Of a DNA stretch of 64,000 nucleotides, positions 23,250-31,167 are shown in pieces. The notes below the pieces were generated by a model. That model was given only the letters and a program-made list of their open reading frames with translations. It had not been told where the DNA came from and ran no database searches. The DNA lies in contig CAXUJK010000006.1 in NCBI GenBank assembly GCA_964251385.1, forward strand, positions 1-64,000, written 5' to 3'. Numbering within the stretch: the stretch's first letter is position 1; every line of letters begins with the position of its first letter. The translations under genes were made by a program, and so were the position numbers. This DNA comes from CADCVW01 sp964251385 (GTDB taxonomy: Bacteria > Pseudomonadota > Alphaproteobacteria > Sphingomonadales > Sphingomonadaceae).

Positions 23250-24428
23250 CTAGATCGGTCGGACGAAAAGCGCGGCGAGTTCCACATGGGTCGACCACCG
23301 GAACTGCCCGACAGGCCTAACCCATTCCAGCCGATATCCGCCTTCGCACAACACCCGAGCATCACGTGCGAAACTGTTGGGATTGCAAGATATATAGGCG
23401 ATGCGCGGGACAAGCGAGCGCGCAAGTTCCGCCACCTGTTCGCGCGCCCCCGCACGCGGGGGATCGAGGACGACGGCGTCGAACGCGACGAGCTCCGCCA
23501 CGGTCAGCGGGCGGCGGAACAGGTCGCGGTGTTCGACCGTCAGACCGGGTCGGGACCGCGCCGCTGCCATGAGCGCCAGCGCGCTGTCCCGCGCGCCTTC
23601 GACCGCGTGGACGCGAGCGGAGAGGGACAGCGCGAATGTTCCCAGCCCGGCGAACAGATCGGCCGCGTTTGCGACGTCTCCGACGGCTTCGCGTGCCGCG
23701 GACACGAGCGCCGCCTCGCCGTCTTCGGTTGCCTGAAGGAAACTGCCGGAAGGGAACGGGATGGCGACGCCACCGAGCGACACCGCGGCGGGCGCGGGCT
23801 CCCAGCGCGGTTGCGGGCCGAAACCGTCGTCGATCGAGAGCCGGGCCAAGGCATGACGGCACGCAAATTCGGTCAGTGCGTCGAGACCGTCCAAGCCGTC
23901 GAACGCTGCACCGGTGATCGTAAGATCGATGCCGCCGTGGATCAGCGTCATCGCGATCTGCCCCGCCTTGCCGCGCCCGCGCAGCAAGTGGCGGATCGGT
24001 TCCACGAGCGCGAACAGCGGAGGCGCGAGGATGTGGCATTCGCGCATGTCGACGATGTCGTGGCTGCGCGCGGACTTGAAGCCGACCGCGACTTGCCTGC
24101 CGCGCGCGGCGAAGTGGAGCGTCGCGCGGCGGCGGGAGCGTGGCGGCGACAGATGCGGATTGCGAATCAAGATGTCGGCGATCCCGTTGGCGCGCAGCGC
24201 GCCCGCGATGCGGTCCATTGTAAAGGCCGCGTAGGCGGCGTCGTCGACATGCTGGAGCTGGCAGCCGCCGCATTCGGGAAAGTGACGACACGGCGGCACC
24301 TGCCGATGCGGTCCGGCGACGAGCGTGCCGTCGGCCCCCAGCGTATCGCCGGGTACGGCGAACGGAATGTAGCATCCGTCGGCATCGACGCCTTCGCCGC
24401 GCGATGCGATGCGAACGATCTCGCTCAT
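23250..24428 (-). CDS. TrmA/RlmC/RlmD-family RNA (uracil-5) methyltransferase
   Basis: The product is 392 aa. A short TRAM-like N-terminus (IVRIASRGEGVDADG) is followed by the Fe-S cluster Cys in PPCRHFPECGGCQLQH, then the SAM domain: ADLFAGLGTFALSLS, VVLDPPRAGAREQV and the catalytic Cys in YISCNPNSFARD. The family methylates C5 of uridines in 23S rRNA or tRNA using SAM; without phylogeny RlmD, RlmC and TrmA cannot be separated. The start overlaps the nnr stop (ATGA). Confidence 0.9.
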   Translation of the reverse strand: MSEIVRIASRGEGVDADGCYIPFAVPGDTLGADGTLVAGPHRQVPPCRHFPECGGCQLQHVDDAAYAAFTMDRIAGALRANGIADILIRNPHLSPPRSRRRATLHFAARGRQVAVGFKSARSHDIVDMRECHILAPPLFALVEPIRHLLRGRGKAGQIAMTLIHGGIDLTITGAAFDGLDGLDALTEFACRHALARLSIDDGFGPQPRWEPAPAAVSLGGVAIPFPSGSFLQATEDGEAALVSAAREAVGDVANAADLFAGLGTFALSLSARVHAVEGARDSALALMAAARSRPGLTVEHRDLFRRPLTVAELVAFDAVVLDPPRAGAREQVAELARSLVPRIAYISCNPNSFARDARVLCEGGYRLEWVRPVGQFRWSTHVELAALFVRPI

Positions 24429-25780
24429 CGGCAGCGGGCGACGGCCGCGGGAAGCGCGTTCGCCAGGTCGTCGGCGACGAAGGGTGCCGGAGTCGCCCGT
24501 GCAGCTGCCGCGTGCAGCCAGACAGCGGCGCATGCGGCGTCGAAGGGGTCACCGACTTGCGCGAGCATCGTTCCGCAGACGCCGGCGAGGACGTCGCCGG
24601 TGCCCGCGGTTGCGAGATCGTGGGAGCCGGGCAGCGCGATCGCGGCGCGTCCGTCCGGGGCGGCGATCACCGTGTCCGGTCCCTTGAGAACGACCACGGC
24701 TCCGGCCAGTCGTGCGGCCGCGCGCGTGCGCGCGACCTTGTCGCCCGGCAGCGGCCTGAAGGTGCGCGCGAACTCGGCCCCGTGCGGCGTGACTATGGCG
24801 GGCACGTCGAAACGGCGTGCGTCCAGATGCCACAGCCCGTCCGCATCCACGACGAGTGGCCGCCCCGACGCCAGCGCGGTCTCAAGGATCGTTCGCGCGT
24901 CCGCGTCGCGTCCGAGGCCGGGACCAACGACGATCGCGCCGATGCGAGGATCGGTCAGGTCGGTGCGGGAACGCCTAACGATCGCGGCCGGAAGATGCCA
25001 GGACGCGTCGTCGCTTAGAAGCTGAACGTACCCCGCGCCCGAACGCGCCGCGCCCAAGGTCGCGAGCCCCGCCGCGCCCGGCATCGCGCCGCCCAGTACG
25101 ACAACCAGACCGCGCGTGTACTTGTGGTCGGCCGGACCGGGGGTCGCCAATCGCTGCCGCGCCAGTTCGACGAGATCGGATGCGACGGGCACGCCGATGT
25201 CCGCGACGATCAGGCGGCCCATGCGTGCGGCGGCGGGTTGCAGCAGATGCGCGGGCTTGAGCGCACCCAGCGCGATCGTCGCATCGAAGCGCGGGACGTC
25301 CGAGAGCAGCGCGCCGTCGTCGCTCGCAACCCCGCTTGGAAGGTCGACGGCGACGCGAACCTGGGCGGCGCCGGCGAGCCGGTGAAAGGCTTCGTTCAGA
25401 TCAGGGTGCAGGCCGCGCTTCAGACCCGTTCCGAACAAGGCGTCGATTAGCAAAGGTGTGGGGGCCGCGTCCTTTATCAGCTCGACGGGACCCGTCCAAG
25501 TCGCGCGCGCCGCTGAGGCCTCGTCGGTCGTCGGCTGTCCGCTGGCCGCGACGCGCACGCGAACGCCCGCGGCGGCGAGATGGCGTGCGGCGACGTAGCC
25601 GTCGCCGCCATTGTTGCCGGGGCCGCACAGCACAAGGGCGTCGGACGCGCCCGCGAAGCGCATCGCGGCGTCCGCAACGGCCGCTCCTGCCCGTTCCATC
25701 AGCGTGCCGGCATCGGTGCCAGCAGCAATGACAGCCGCTTCCGCCGCGCGCATCCGCGCGGCGTCGAGGATCGGCCTCAC
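24425..25780 (-). CDS. nnr: Bifunctional NAD(P)H-hydrate epimerase / ADP-dependent dehydratase
   Basis: The product is 451 aa from a GTG at 25780 that overlaps the stop of the lipoprotein gene (GTGA). Residues ~1-200 are the epimerase (YjeF N) domain with LVLCGPGNNGGDGYVAARHL and DALFGTGLKRG. Residues ~215-450 are the dehydratase (CARKD) domain with IVVGPGLGRDADA, PAIVTPHGAEFARTF, VVLKGPDTVIA and GTGDVLAGVCG. Together they repair NADHX and NADPHX, the hydrated, damaged cofactors. It is in a run of leftward genes with a small lipoprotein and ispE. Confidence 0.95.
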   Translation of the reverse strand: MRPILDAARMRAAEAAVIAAGTDAGTLMERAGAAVADAAMRFAGASDALVLCGPGNNGGDGYVAARHLAAAGVRVRVAASGQPTTDEASAARATWTGPVELIKDAAPTPLLIDALFGTGLKRGLHPDLNEAFHRLAGAAQVRVAVDLPSGVASDDGALLSDVPRFDATIALGALKPAHLLQPAAARMGRLIVADIGVPVASDLVELARQRLATPGPADHKYTRGLVVVLGGAMPGAAGLATLGAARSGAGYVQLLSDDASWHLPAAIVRRSRTDLTDPRIGAIVVGPGLGRDADARTILETALASGRPLVVDADGLWHLDARRFDVPAIVTPHGAEFARTFRPLPGDKVARTRAAARLAGAVVVLKGPDTVIAAPDGRAAIALPGSHDLATAGTGDVLAGVCGTMLAQVGDPFDAACAAVWLHAAAARATPAPFVADDLANALPAAVARCR

Positions 25781-26115
25781 CGCGTCGCCGCGGGCAGCCG
25801 GTAGCGATCTCCGGCGATCGCGATCTCGATCCCACCCGCGTCCTGGCCGCGCGTCGTGGCGGCGACCGACCCATCGGCGGCGACGATCCCGCCGCCGTCC
25901 GCGTCGACCTCCACCCTGCGAAAGCCGCCGTCGGGTGCGTTCAAGGTCAGGACCGTGCGCCCTTCGACAACGGTTCGGACGACGCGACATGCGGTGTCGA
26001 AGGTTTCCGCGCCTTCGAGCGCGCACGGAGCGGCGATGCCCGCAACCTGGACCGGCTCGGCTGCCTCTTCGCGGCCGCATGCGGCAAGAAGGATGATGAA
26101 TAGGCAGATGCGCAT
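25777..26115 (-). CDS. Small lipoprotein, hypothetical
   Basis: The product is 112 aa from the ATG at 26115. MRICLFIILLAACGREEAAEP is a lipoprotein signal with lipobox LAAC and acylated C13. The mature domain has one Cys pair (PCALEGAETFDTACRVV) and a strand-rich pattern (GRTVLTLNAPDGGFRRVEVD). The function is unknown. It lies between ispE (32 bases away) and nnr (GTGA overlap). The residues after the lipid Cys are not Asp, so outer-membrane sorting by Lol is expected. Confidence 0.8.
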   Translation of the reverse strand: MRICLFIILLAACGREEAAEPVQVAGIAAPCALEGAETFDTACRVVRTVVEGRTVLTLNAPDGGFRRVEVDADGGGIVAADGSVAATTRGQDAGGIEIAIAGDRYRLPAATR

Positions 26116-26147
26116 AGGGCGATCTAGCGCGAACGCCCGCCCCTTGC

Positions 26148-26969
26148 CTAGCGCAGTCGCGTCGCCATGCGCCACCAGCCGGGACGCGCGGCGGCGATCC
26201 GTGCGTCCGCGTCATCGCGCGCTGCCGTGTCGGCGTAGAGCGCGAAGCAGGTCGCGCCCGACCCCGACATGCGAGCGAGCGTCGGGCGCGTGTCGGTCAA
26301 CGCGCGCAGCACGTCGGCGACCGGCGGGCACAGTGCGATGGCGGGTGCTTCGAGGTCGTTTCGGCCGGACAGCGCGGCTTCCATGATGCTGCCCACTGCC
26401 AGCGGTCCTCGGTCGGTGCCGTCCCACCCGCGAAATACGGGGCCGGTGGCGAGCGGGACACGCGGGTTGACGAGCAGGACCGGCAGACCGCTCGCGTCCT
26501 CCATGTCGGGGATCGACAGGTCGACGCCCGTTCCCGACCCGATGCGCGTGCGGGAAACGATACAGGCGGGGACGTCGGCACCAAGCACGGCGGCGCGGCG
26601 TTGCAGGTCCTCGTCGATCGGGACCCGCCAGTGTCGGCCCAGCAGCCGGATCGCCGCGCCCGCGTCCGCCGATCCTCCGCCGAGCCCCGCCGCGACGGGT
26701 AGGCGCTTGTCAAGCCGGATCGCCGCGCCGCAGCTCGGCCCGCTCATGCGCGCGGCGGCGAGCACGAGGTTTTCGCCGTCGCCGGCCAGCGCGTCCGCGA
26801 ACGGGCCGGTAACGGTGAGGCTCAGCGCGTCGGCAGTTGAGACTTCGAGCCGGTCGCCATCTTCGCAGAAAGCAAAGATCGTTTCGATGCGGTGGTAGCC
26901 ATCCGGGAGACGCTCGCGGACGTGGAGCGCGAGGTTGATCTTGGCGTAGGCGGTCTCGCCGTCGATCAA
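26148..26969 (-). CDS. ispE: IspE, 4-diphosphocytidyl-2-C-methyl-D-erythritol kinase
   Basis: The product is 273 aa from a TTG at 26969 that overlaps the stop of the TPR gene (TTGA). An ATG at 26993 would add MVAGRRRA and overlap more; the TTG gives the usual family start (ETAYAKINLALHVRER). Motif 2 of the GHMP kinases is PVAAGLGGGSADAG, and the C-terminal motif is ARMSGSGATCFALY. The enzyme phosphorylates CDP-methylerythritol in the MEP isoprenoid pathway. Confidence 0.93.
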   Translation of the reverse strand: MIDGETAYAKINLALHVRERLPDGYHRIETIFAFCEDGDRLEVSTADALSLTVTGPFADALAGDGENLVLAAARMSGPSCGAAIRLDKRLPVAAGLGGGSADAGAAIRLLGRHWRVPIDEDLQRRAAVLGADVPACIVSRTRIGSGTGVDLSIPDMEDASGLPVLLVNPRVPLATGPVFRGWDGTDRGPLAVGSIMEAALSGRNDLEAPAIALCPPVADVLRALTDTRPTLARMSGSGATCFALYADTAARDDADARIAAARPGWWRMATRLR

Positions 26970-28594
26970 GGCGCGGCGGCGGCCGGCGACCATCCGTCGG
27001 CGAGCTTGACCTGCAGCCGCTTGGTCTCTTCGGTGTCGGCGTGGAGCAGCGCGGCGCTCCATGCGTAGCGCGCGTCGACGCGGCGGCCCGCGCCCCAGTA
27101 GGCGTCGCCCAGATGCTCTCCAATCGCCGCTTGGCGCGGATCGGCGGCGGACGCGCGTTCGAGCGTGGCGACCGCTTCCGCCGTCTTGCCGCGGCGGAAC
27201 AGCGCCCAGCCGAGCGAATCGGTGATCGACGCGTCGTCAGGGGCGAGGCGGCTGGCCTCGCGGATCAGCTTTTCGGCGGCGTCGAGATTTTCGCGGCGTT
27301 CGAGCTGCGCGTAGCCCAGATAGTTGAGCACCTGCGGTTCGGCGGGCGCGATGCGGTACGCGGCCTCGAGCGCGGCACGCGCGTCGGGCCAGGCGTCGGC
27401 CTCCTCGAGCGCGGCCCCGCGCAGCAGATGGAGCAGCCATAGTTCGGGTCCGGGCGCGCCGCCCTCCCGCAACGCGATCGCGCGAGCGTAAACGGGCGCG
27501 GCCTCGGCGTGGCGGTCGACCTCACCCAGCAGGTCGCCGTAGCGCACGAGGTCGGCTACGCCCGCGCCTGGCCGTTCGGCCGCGCCGCGCGCCTGCGCCA
27601 AGGCGGCGGCGCGGTCGCCCGAGCGCACGAGCAATTGCGCGCGCTGACCGAGCGCCGCGCCCGCGAAAGGATCGTCGCTCATGACTTGGGAGAGCGCGGC
27701 GATTGCGGGCGCGATCTGGTTGTCGGCGGCGAGCAGCTCGCTCGTGACCAGCCAGGTTTCGCTGTTGTCGGGCGCCATGTAGGTCGCGAGCCGGGCAAGC
27801 GAAACCGCGAGCGGCGTAACGCGTTCGCGCTGCAGGTCGACGGCGAAGCGCACGAACAATTCGGCCATGCCGTCCGCCATGCTGTCAACCGCGCCGGGAA
27901 TGGTTTTGCGCGCGGCGAGCAGGCGACGACCGGCGGCAAGAGGCTCGTCGTCGCCGGTCAGCAGGTCGGCGGCAGCCTTGCGCTCGCCAAGTTGGGCGAG
28001 CCGCGCCGCGCCCGCGAGCCGAATACGTTGCGCGCGCCCGCCGCCACCCTTGGCCACCTCCGCGATCGCGGCGGCTCCGGGCGCTTCCTGCTTGGTCGCG
28101 AGCAGCAGAAGCGCGCGATGTTCGTCCCAGTAAGATCGCGCCGCCTCGTCGGGGGGGTTCGCCAGCAAGGCGATCGGGTCGTGACCGCGTTCGGCGAAGG
28201 CGATCCAGGCGCGCGCCACGGGCAACAGGAACGGGAACGCCCCGTTCGCCCCGATGCGTTCGGTAACCGCACGGGCGGCACGCCAGTCGTTGCGTCGCGC
28301 CGCGTCCGCGAGCGACCAGAGCAGGCCTTCGGCGGGCAGCGCCCCCGCTCTGTCCAGCGTCGCGGCGGCGGACCGCGCGAGTGTCCAGTCTCCCGCCTGC
28401 ATCGCCTGACGCAATGCTTCGGCCGCTAGCACCTGGTTGCCGGGCTCGGCGGCGAGCGCCTGCGCGAAGCTGCGCGCGGCCTCGTCGGGTTCTCCGCGTG
28501 CCTGCGCGGCGCGGGCGCGGACATAGTTCGCCTCCGCTCCTCGCAACGCGCGTTGGGCGGCCGCAGGAACGCTCGAGGCGGCCGCGGCGGCCAT
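26966..28594 (-). CDS. TPR-repeat protein, exported
   Basis: The product is ~542 aa from the ATG at 28594 (MAAAAASSVPAAAQRALRG). The frame is open further upstream and reads IIRTCSLLLMAAAAASSVPA, which would make a far better signal peptide if an ATT or ATC codon about 30 bases earlier, inside the end of the ETF-QO gene, were the start. TPR units are clear near the C-terminus: PQVLNYLGYAQLERRENLDAAEKLI, DASITDSLGWALFRRGKTAEAV and IGEHLGDAYWGAGRRVDA. It likely scaffolds a protein complex in the periplasm or at the outer membrane. The gene follows ETF-QO by 10 bases. Confidence 0.82.
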   Translation of the reverse strand: MAAAAASSVPAAAQRALRGAEANYVRARAAQARGEPDEAARSFAQALAAEPGNQVLAAEALRQAMQAGDWTLARSAAATLDRAGALPAEGLLWSLADAARRNDWRAARAVTERIGANGAFPFLLPVARAWIAFAERGHDPIALLANPPDEAARSYWDEHRALLLLATKQEAPGAAAIAEVAKGGGGRAQRIRLAGAARLAQLGERKAAADLLTGDDEPLAAGRRLLAARKTIPGAVDSMADGMAELFVRFAVDLQRERVTPLAVSLARLATYMAPDNSETWLVTSELLAADNQIAPAIAALSQVMSDDPFAGAALGQRAQLLVRSGDRAAALAQARGAAERPGAGVADLVRYGDLLGEVDRHAEAAPVYARAIALREGGAPGPELWLLHLLRGAALEEADAWPDARAALEAAYRIAPAEPQVLNYLGYAQLERRENLDAAEKLIREASRLAPDDASITDSLGWALFRRGKTAEAVATLERASAADPRQAAIGEHLGDAYWGAGRRVDARYAWSAALLHADTEETKRLQVKLADGWSPAAAAP

Positions 28595-28604
28595 CAGCAG
28601 GAGG

Positions 28605-30254
28605 CTACATGTTCGGATAATTGGGCCCTCCCCCGCCTTCGGGAACGACCCAGTTGATGTTCTGCGTCGGGTCCTTGATGTCGCACGTCTTGCAGTGGAC
28701 GCAGTTCTGCGCGTTGATCTGAAGCCGCGGCCCCGCCGTCTCCTCGACATACTCGTAAACGCCGGCCGGGCAGTAATGCTGTTCCGGCCCGCCGTAGAGC
28801 GGAAGGTTCACCGCCGTCGGCCGCGACGCGTCGCGCAGCGTCAGGTGGATCGGCTGATCCTCCTCGTGGTTGGTGTTGGACAGATAGACGGACGACAATT
28901 TGTCGAAGCTCAGCACGCCGTCCGGCTTGGGGTAGCGGATCGGCGTCGCGACGTCCGCGCGGTGCAGGCGCGTGTGGTCGGCATGGTGCTTGAAGGTGAA
29001 CGGCAGGCCGATGCCCAACGTCCGCATCCACATGTCCGCGCCCGCGATGACCGTTCCCATCGTGCTTCCGAACTTGGCGACGGCTGGCTCGGCGTTCTTG
29101 ACCATCTTCAGTTCGTCGGCGATCCACGACGCGTTGACGGCCGGGTGGTAGGCGGTGAGCTCGTCGTTCGCCCGGTCCGCGACGATGGCGTCGAAAGCGG
29201 CCTCGGCGGCGAGCATGCCCGACTTCATCGCGGTGTGGCTCCCCTTGATGCGAGGCACGTTGACGAAGCCGGCCGAGCACCCGATCAGCGCGCCGCCGGG
29301 AAACGCGAGTTTCGGCACGGATTGCCACCCGCCTTCGTTGATGACGCGCGCGCCGTATGACACGCGGCGGCCGCCCTCGAGCATGTCGGCGATCATCGGA
29401 TGGTGCTTCCACCGCTGCATCTCGCTGAACGGCGACAGGCTCGGGTTGCGGTAGCCCAACCCGACGACAAACCCGATCGAGACCTGATGGTTCGCCTGGT
29501 GGTAGATCCACCCACCGCCCCAGTCGTCGCCCATCGGCCAGCCCTGGGTGTGAATGACCCGGCCCGCGCTGTGCTTCTCGGGAAGAATATCCCACAATTC
29601 CTTGACGCCGAGGCCGTAGATCTGCGGCTGGCAGTCCGCCTCCAGGTCGAAGATGCGCTTGACTTCCTTGGTCAGCGACCCCCGCGCGCCCTCCGCGAAG
29701 AAGGTGTAGCGCGCGTGGAGTTCGAGGCCGGGCTGGTAGTCGGGCTTGTGCGTCCCGTCGCGCGCGATCCCCATGTCGCCCACCGCGACGCCCTTGACCG
29801 AGCCGTCGTCGTTGAACAGCACTTCGGCGGCGGCGAAGCCCGGGAAGATTTCGACGCCGAGGCCTTCCGCCTTTTCCGCCATCCAGCGGCAGAAATTGGC
29901 GAGGCTGCCCGTGTACGTGCCCTTGTTGCCCATGAAGGACGGCATCATGAGGTGCGGCAGATTGAATTTGCCCGTCTTGGTGAGGACCCAGTGTTCGTTG
30001 GTGGTGACAGGAACGGTCAGAGGCGGGTTCGGCTCATCACGCCAATCCGGGAAGAGCTCGTCAAGCGCTTTCGGGTCCTGAACCGCGCCCGACAGGATGT
30101 GCGCGCCGACCTCGGAGCCTTTTTCCAGGATGCAGACGGACAGTTCGCGGTCCGCGGCGGCGGCGAGTTGCTTGAGCCGGACGGCGGCGGACAGGCCGGC
30201 AGGGCCCGCGCCAACGATCACCACGTCGTACTCCATCGATTCCCGGTCGCTCAT
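28605..30254 (-). CDS. Electron transfer flavoprotein-ubiquinone oxidoreductase
   Basis: The product is 549 aa. FAD is bound by VVIVGAGPAGLSAAVRL; the quinone/FAD region includes GAHILSGAVQDPKAL and LIGCSAGFVNVPRIKGSHTAMKSG. The C-terminal 4Fe-4S ligands are in NCVHCKTCDIKDPTQNINW. The enzyme passes electrons from fatty acid and amino acid dehydrogenases, via ETF, to ubiquinone at the inner membrane. The start at 30254 has GAAAGGA upstream. It is divergent from the glycosylase gene, with 91 bases between. Confidence 0.96.
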   Translation of the reverse strand: MSDRESMEYDVVIVGAGPAGLSAAVRLKQLAAAADRELSVCILEKGSEVGAHILSGAVQDPKALDELFPDWRDEPNPPLTVPVTTNEHWVLTKTGKFNLPHLMMPSFMGNKGTYTGSLANFCRWMAEKAEGLGVEIFPGFAAAEVLFNDDGSVKGVAVGDMGIARDGTHKPDYQPGLELHARYTFFAEGARGSLTKEVKRIFDLEADCQPQIYGLGVKELWDILPEKHSAGRVIHTQGWPMGDDWGGGWIYHQANHQVSIGFVVGLGYRNPSLSPFSEMQRWKHHPMIADMLEGGRRVSYGARVINEGGWQSVPKLAFPGGALIGCSAGFVNVPRIKGSHTAMKSGMLAAEAAFDAIVADRANDELTAYHPAVNASWIADELKMVKNAEPAVAKFGSTMGTVIAGADMWMRTLGIGLPFTFKHHADHTRLHRADVATPIRYPKPDGVLSFDKLSSVYLSNTNHEEDQPIHLTLRDASRPTAVNLPLYGGPEQHYCPAGVYEYVEETAGPRLQINAQNCVHCKTCDIKDPTQNINWVVPEGGGGPNYPNM

Positions 30255-30345
30255 CTCGTCCTTTCCACCGCGTGAGGCCAACGTTCCGCCTTGCCGACCG
30301 TGCCCACCGATTGACGCGGTCGTCAACATCGTAGCTGGTAATTGG

Positions 30346-31167
30346 GTGGGTCGGCCGATCAGCACAACCGAGTTGGACGCCGCCAGGAGCACGCTCGACT
30401 GGTGGCTGACGGCGGGCGTGGATACGCTGATCGAGGAGACGCCAAGGGATTGGCTGATCAAGCCTTTCTCCCCAACCCTCACGTCATCCCAGCGCATGTT
30501 GGGATCTCAGGGGCTTACGGTTCCGCAACTGCAGACCCCTGAGATGCCGGCCACCGCCGGGGTGACGGTTAGTTCTAGCGGCGCTCTTCCCGGCGACCTC
30601 GAAGCCCTCCGCCATCTTTACGAAACGCAGAGCGATCTACCCTTCGCGGGCTCGGGCACCACCCGCGTCCTGCCGACGGGCAATCCCGCATCCGGGCTGA
30701 TGATGCTCGCCGACATGCCGACGGGCGATGACGCGGCGGCGGGGGTGATCTTTTCGGGCGATGCCGGGCTGCTTTTCGATCGCATGCTGGCGGCGATCGG
30801 GCGGGACCGGGCCTCGATCTATCTGGCCACCCTGTCCTGCCTCGCGGCACCCGGCGGCCGACTCGACGCCGCGACCGCCGACGATTGCGGCGCTCTGGCG
30901 CGGCATCATCTGCGGCTCGCCGGGCCGACGCGCGTGCTGTTGCTGGGCGAGGCGGCGACGCGCGTCATGACCGGGCTGTCACTGCCCGCCGCTCGCGGGC
31001 GGGTGCATGCGATCGACCTCGGCGGCGACGCGGGCGAGCAGCGCGTTAACGCGGTCGCCACCTATCATCCCCGATACCTGCTGACGCGACCCGCCGCCAA
31101 GGCGGGAGCGTGGAGCGATCTCCAGCTGCTGATGGGGATCGACGCGACGAACGGACGGACGAGATGA
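30346..31167 (+). CDS. Divergent uracil-DNA glycosylase (family 4/5-like) with in-frame repeat insert
   Basis: The product is ~273 aa from a GTG at 30346; the start is uncertain because no strong ribosome binding site is seen. The N-terminal DAARSTLDWWLTAGVDTLIEETPRDWL is the helix typical of alphaproteobacterial UDG-like proteins. Residues ~46-74 (SSQRMLGSQGLTVPQLQ and onward) are the translation of a palindromic repeat. The catalytic fold follows: GNPASGLMMLADMPTGDDAAAG, FSGDAGLLFDRMLAAIGRDR, LLLGEAATRVMTG and ATYHPRYLLTRPAAKAGAW. The usual GEAPG motif and the four Fe-S Cys are not visible, so activity is uncertain. Its stop overlaps the slt start (ATGA). Confidence 0.8.
   Translation: MGRPISTTELDAARSTLDWWLTAGVDTLIEETPRDWLIKPFSPTLTSSQRMLGSQGLTVPQLQTPEMPATAGVTVSSSGALPGDLEALRHLYETQSDLPFAGSGTTRVLPTGNPASGLMMLADMPTGDDAAAGVIFSGDAGLLFDRMLAAIGRDRASIYLATLSCLAAPGGRLDAATADDCGALARHHLRLAGPTRVLLLGEAATRVMTGLSLPAARGRVHAIDLGGDAGEQRVNAVATYHPRYLLTRPAAKAGAWSDLQLLMGIDATNGRTR
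30483..30566. repeat. REP-like palindromic repeat, copy C, inside a coding sequence
   Basis: This 84-base element starts with the same left arm as the other copies (GTCATCCCAGCGCATG, one base changed later) and ends in GTGAC. The inner arms ATCTCAGGGG and CCCCTGAGAT are exact complements. The right arm has diverged to GCCGGCCACCGCCGG, which still folds on itself. It lies wholly within the glycosylase gene and has no stop in the used frame. Confidence 0.8.
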
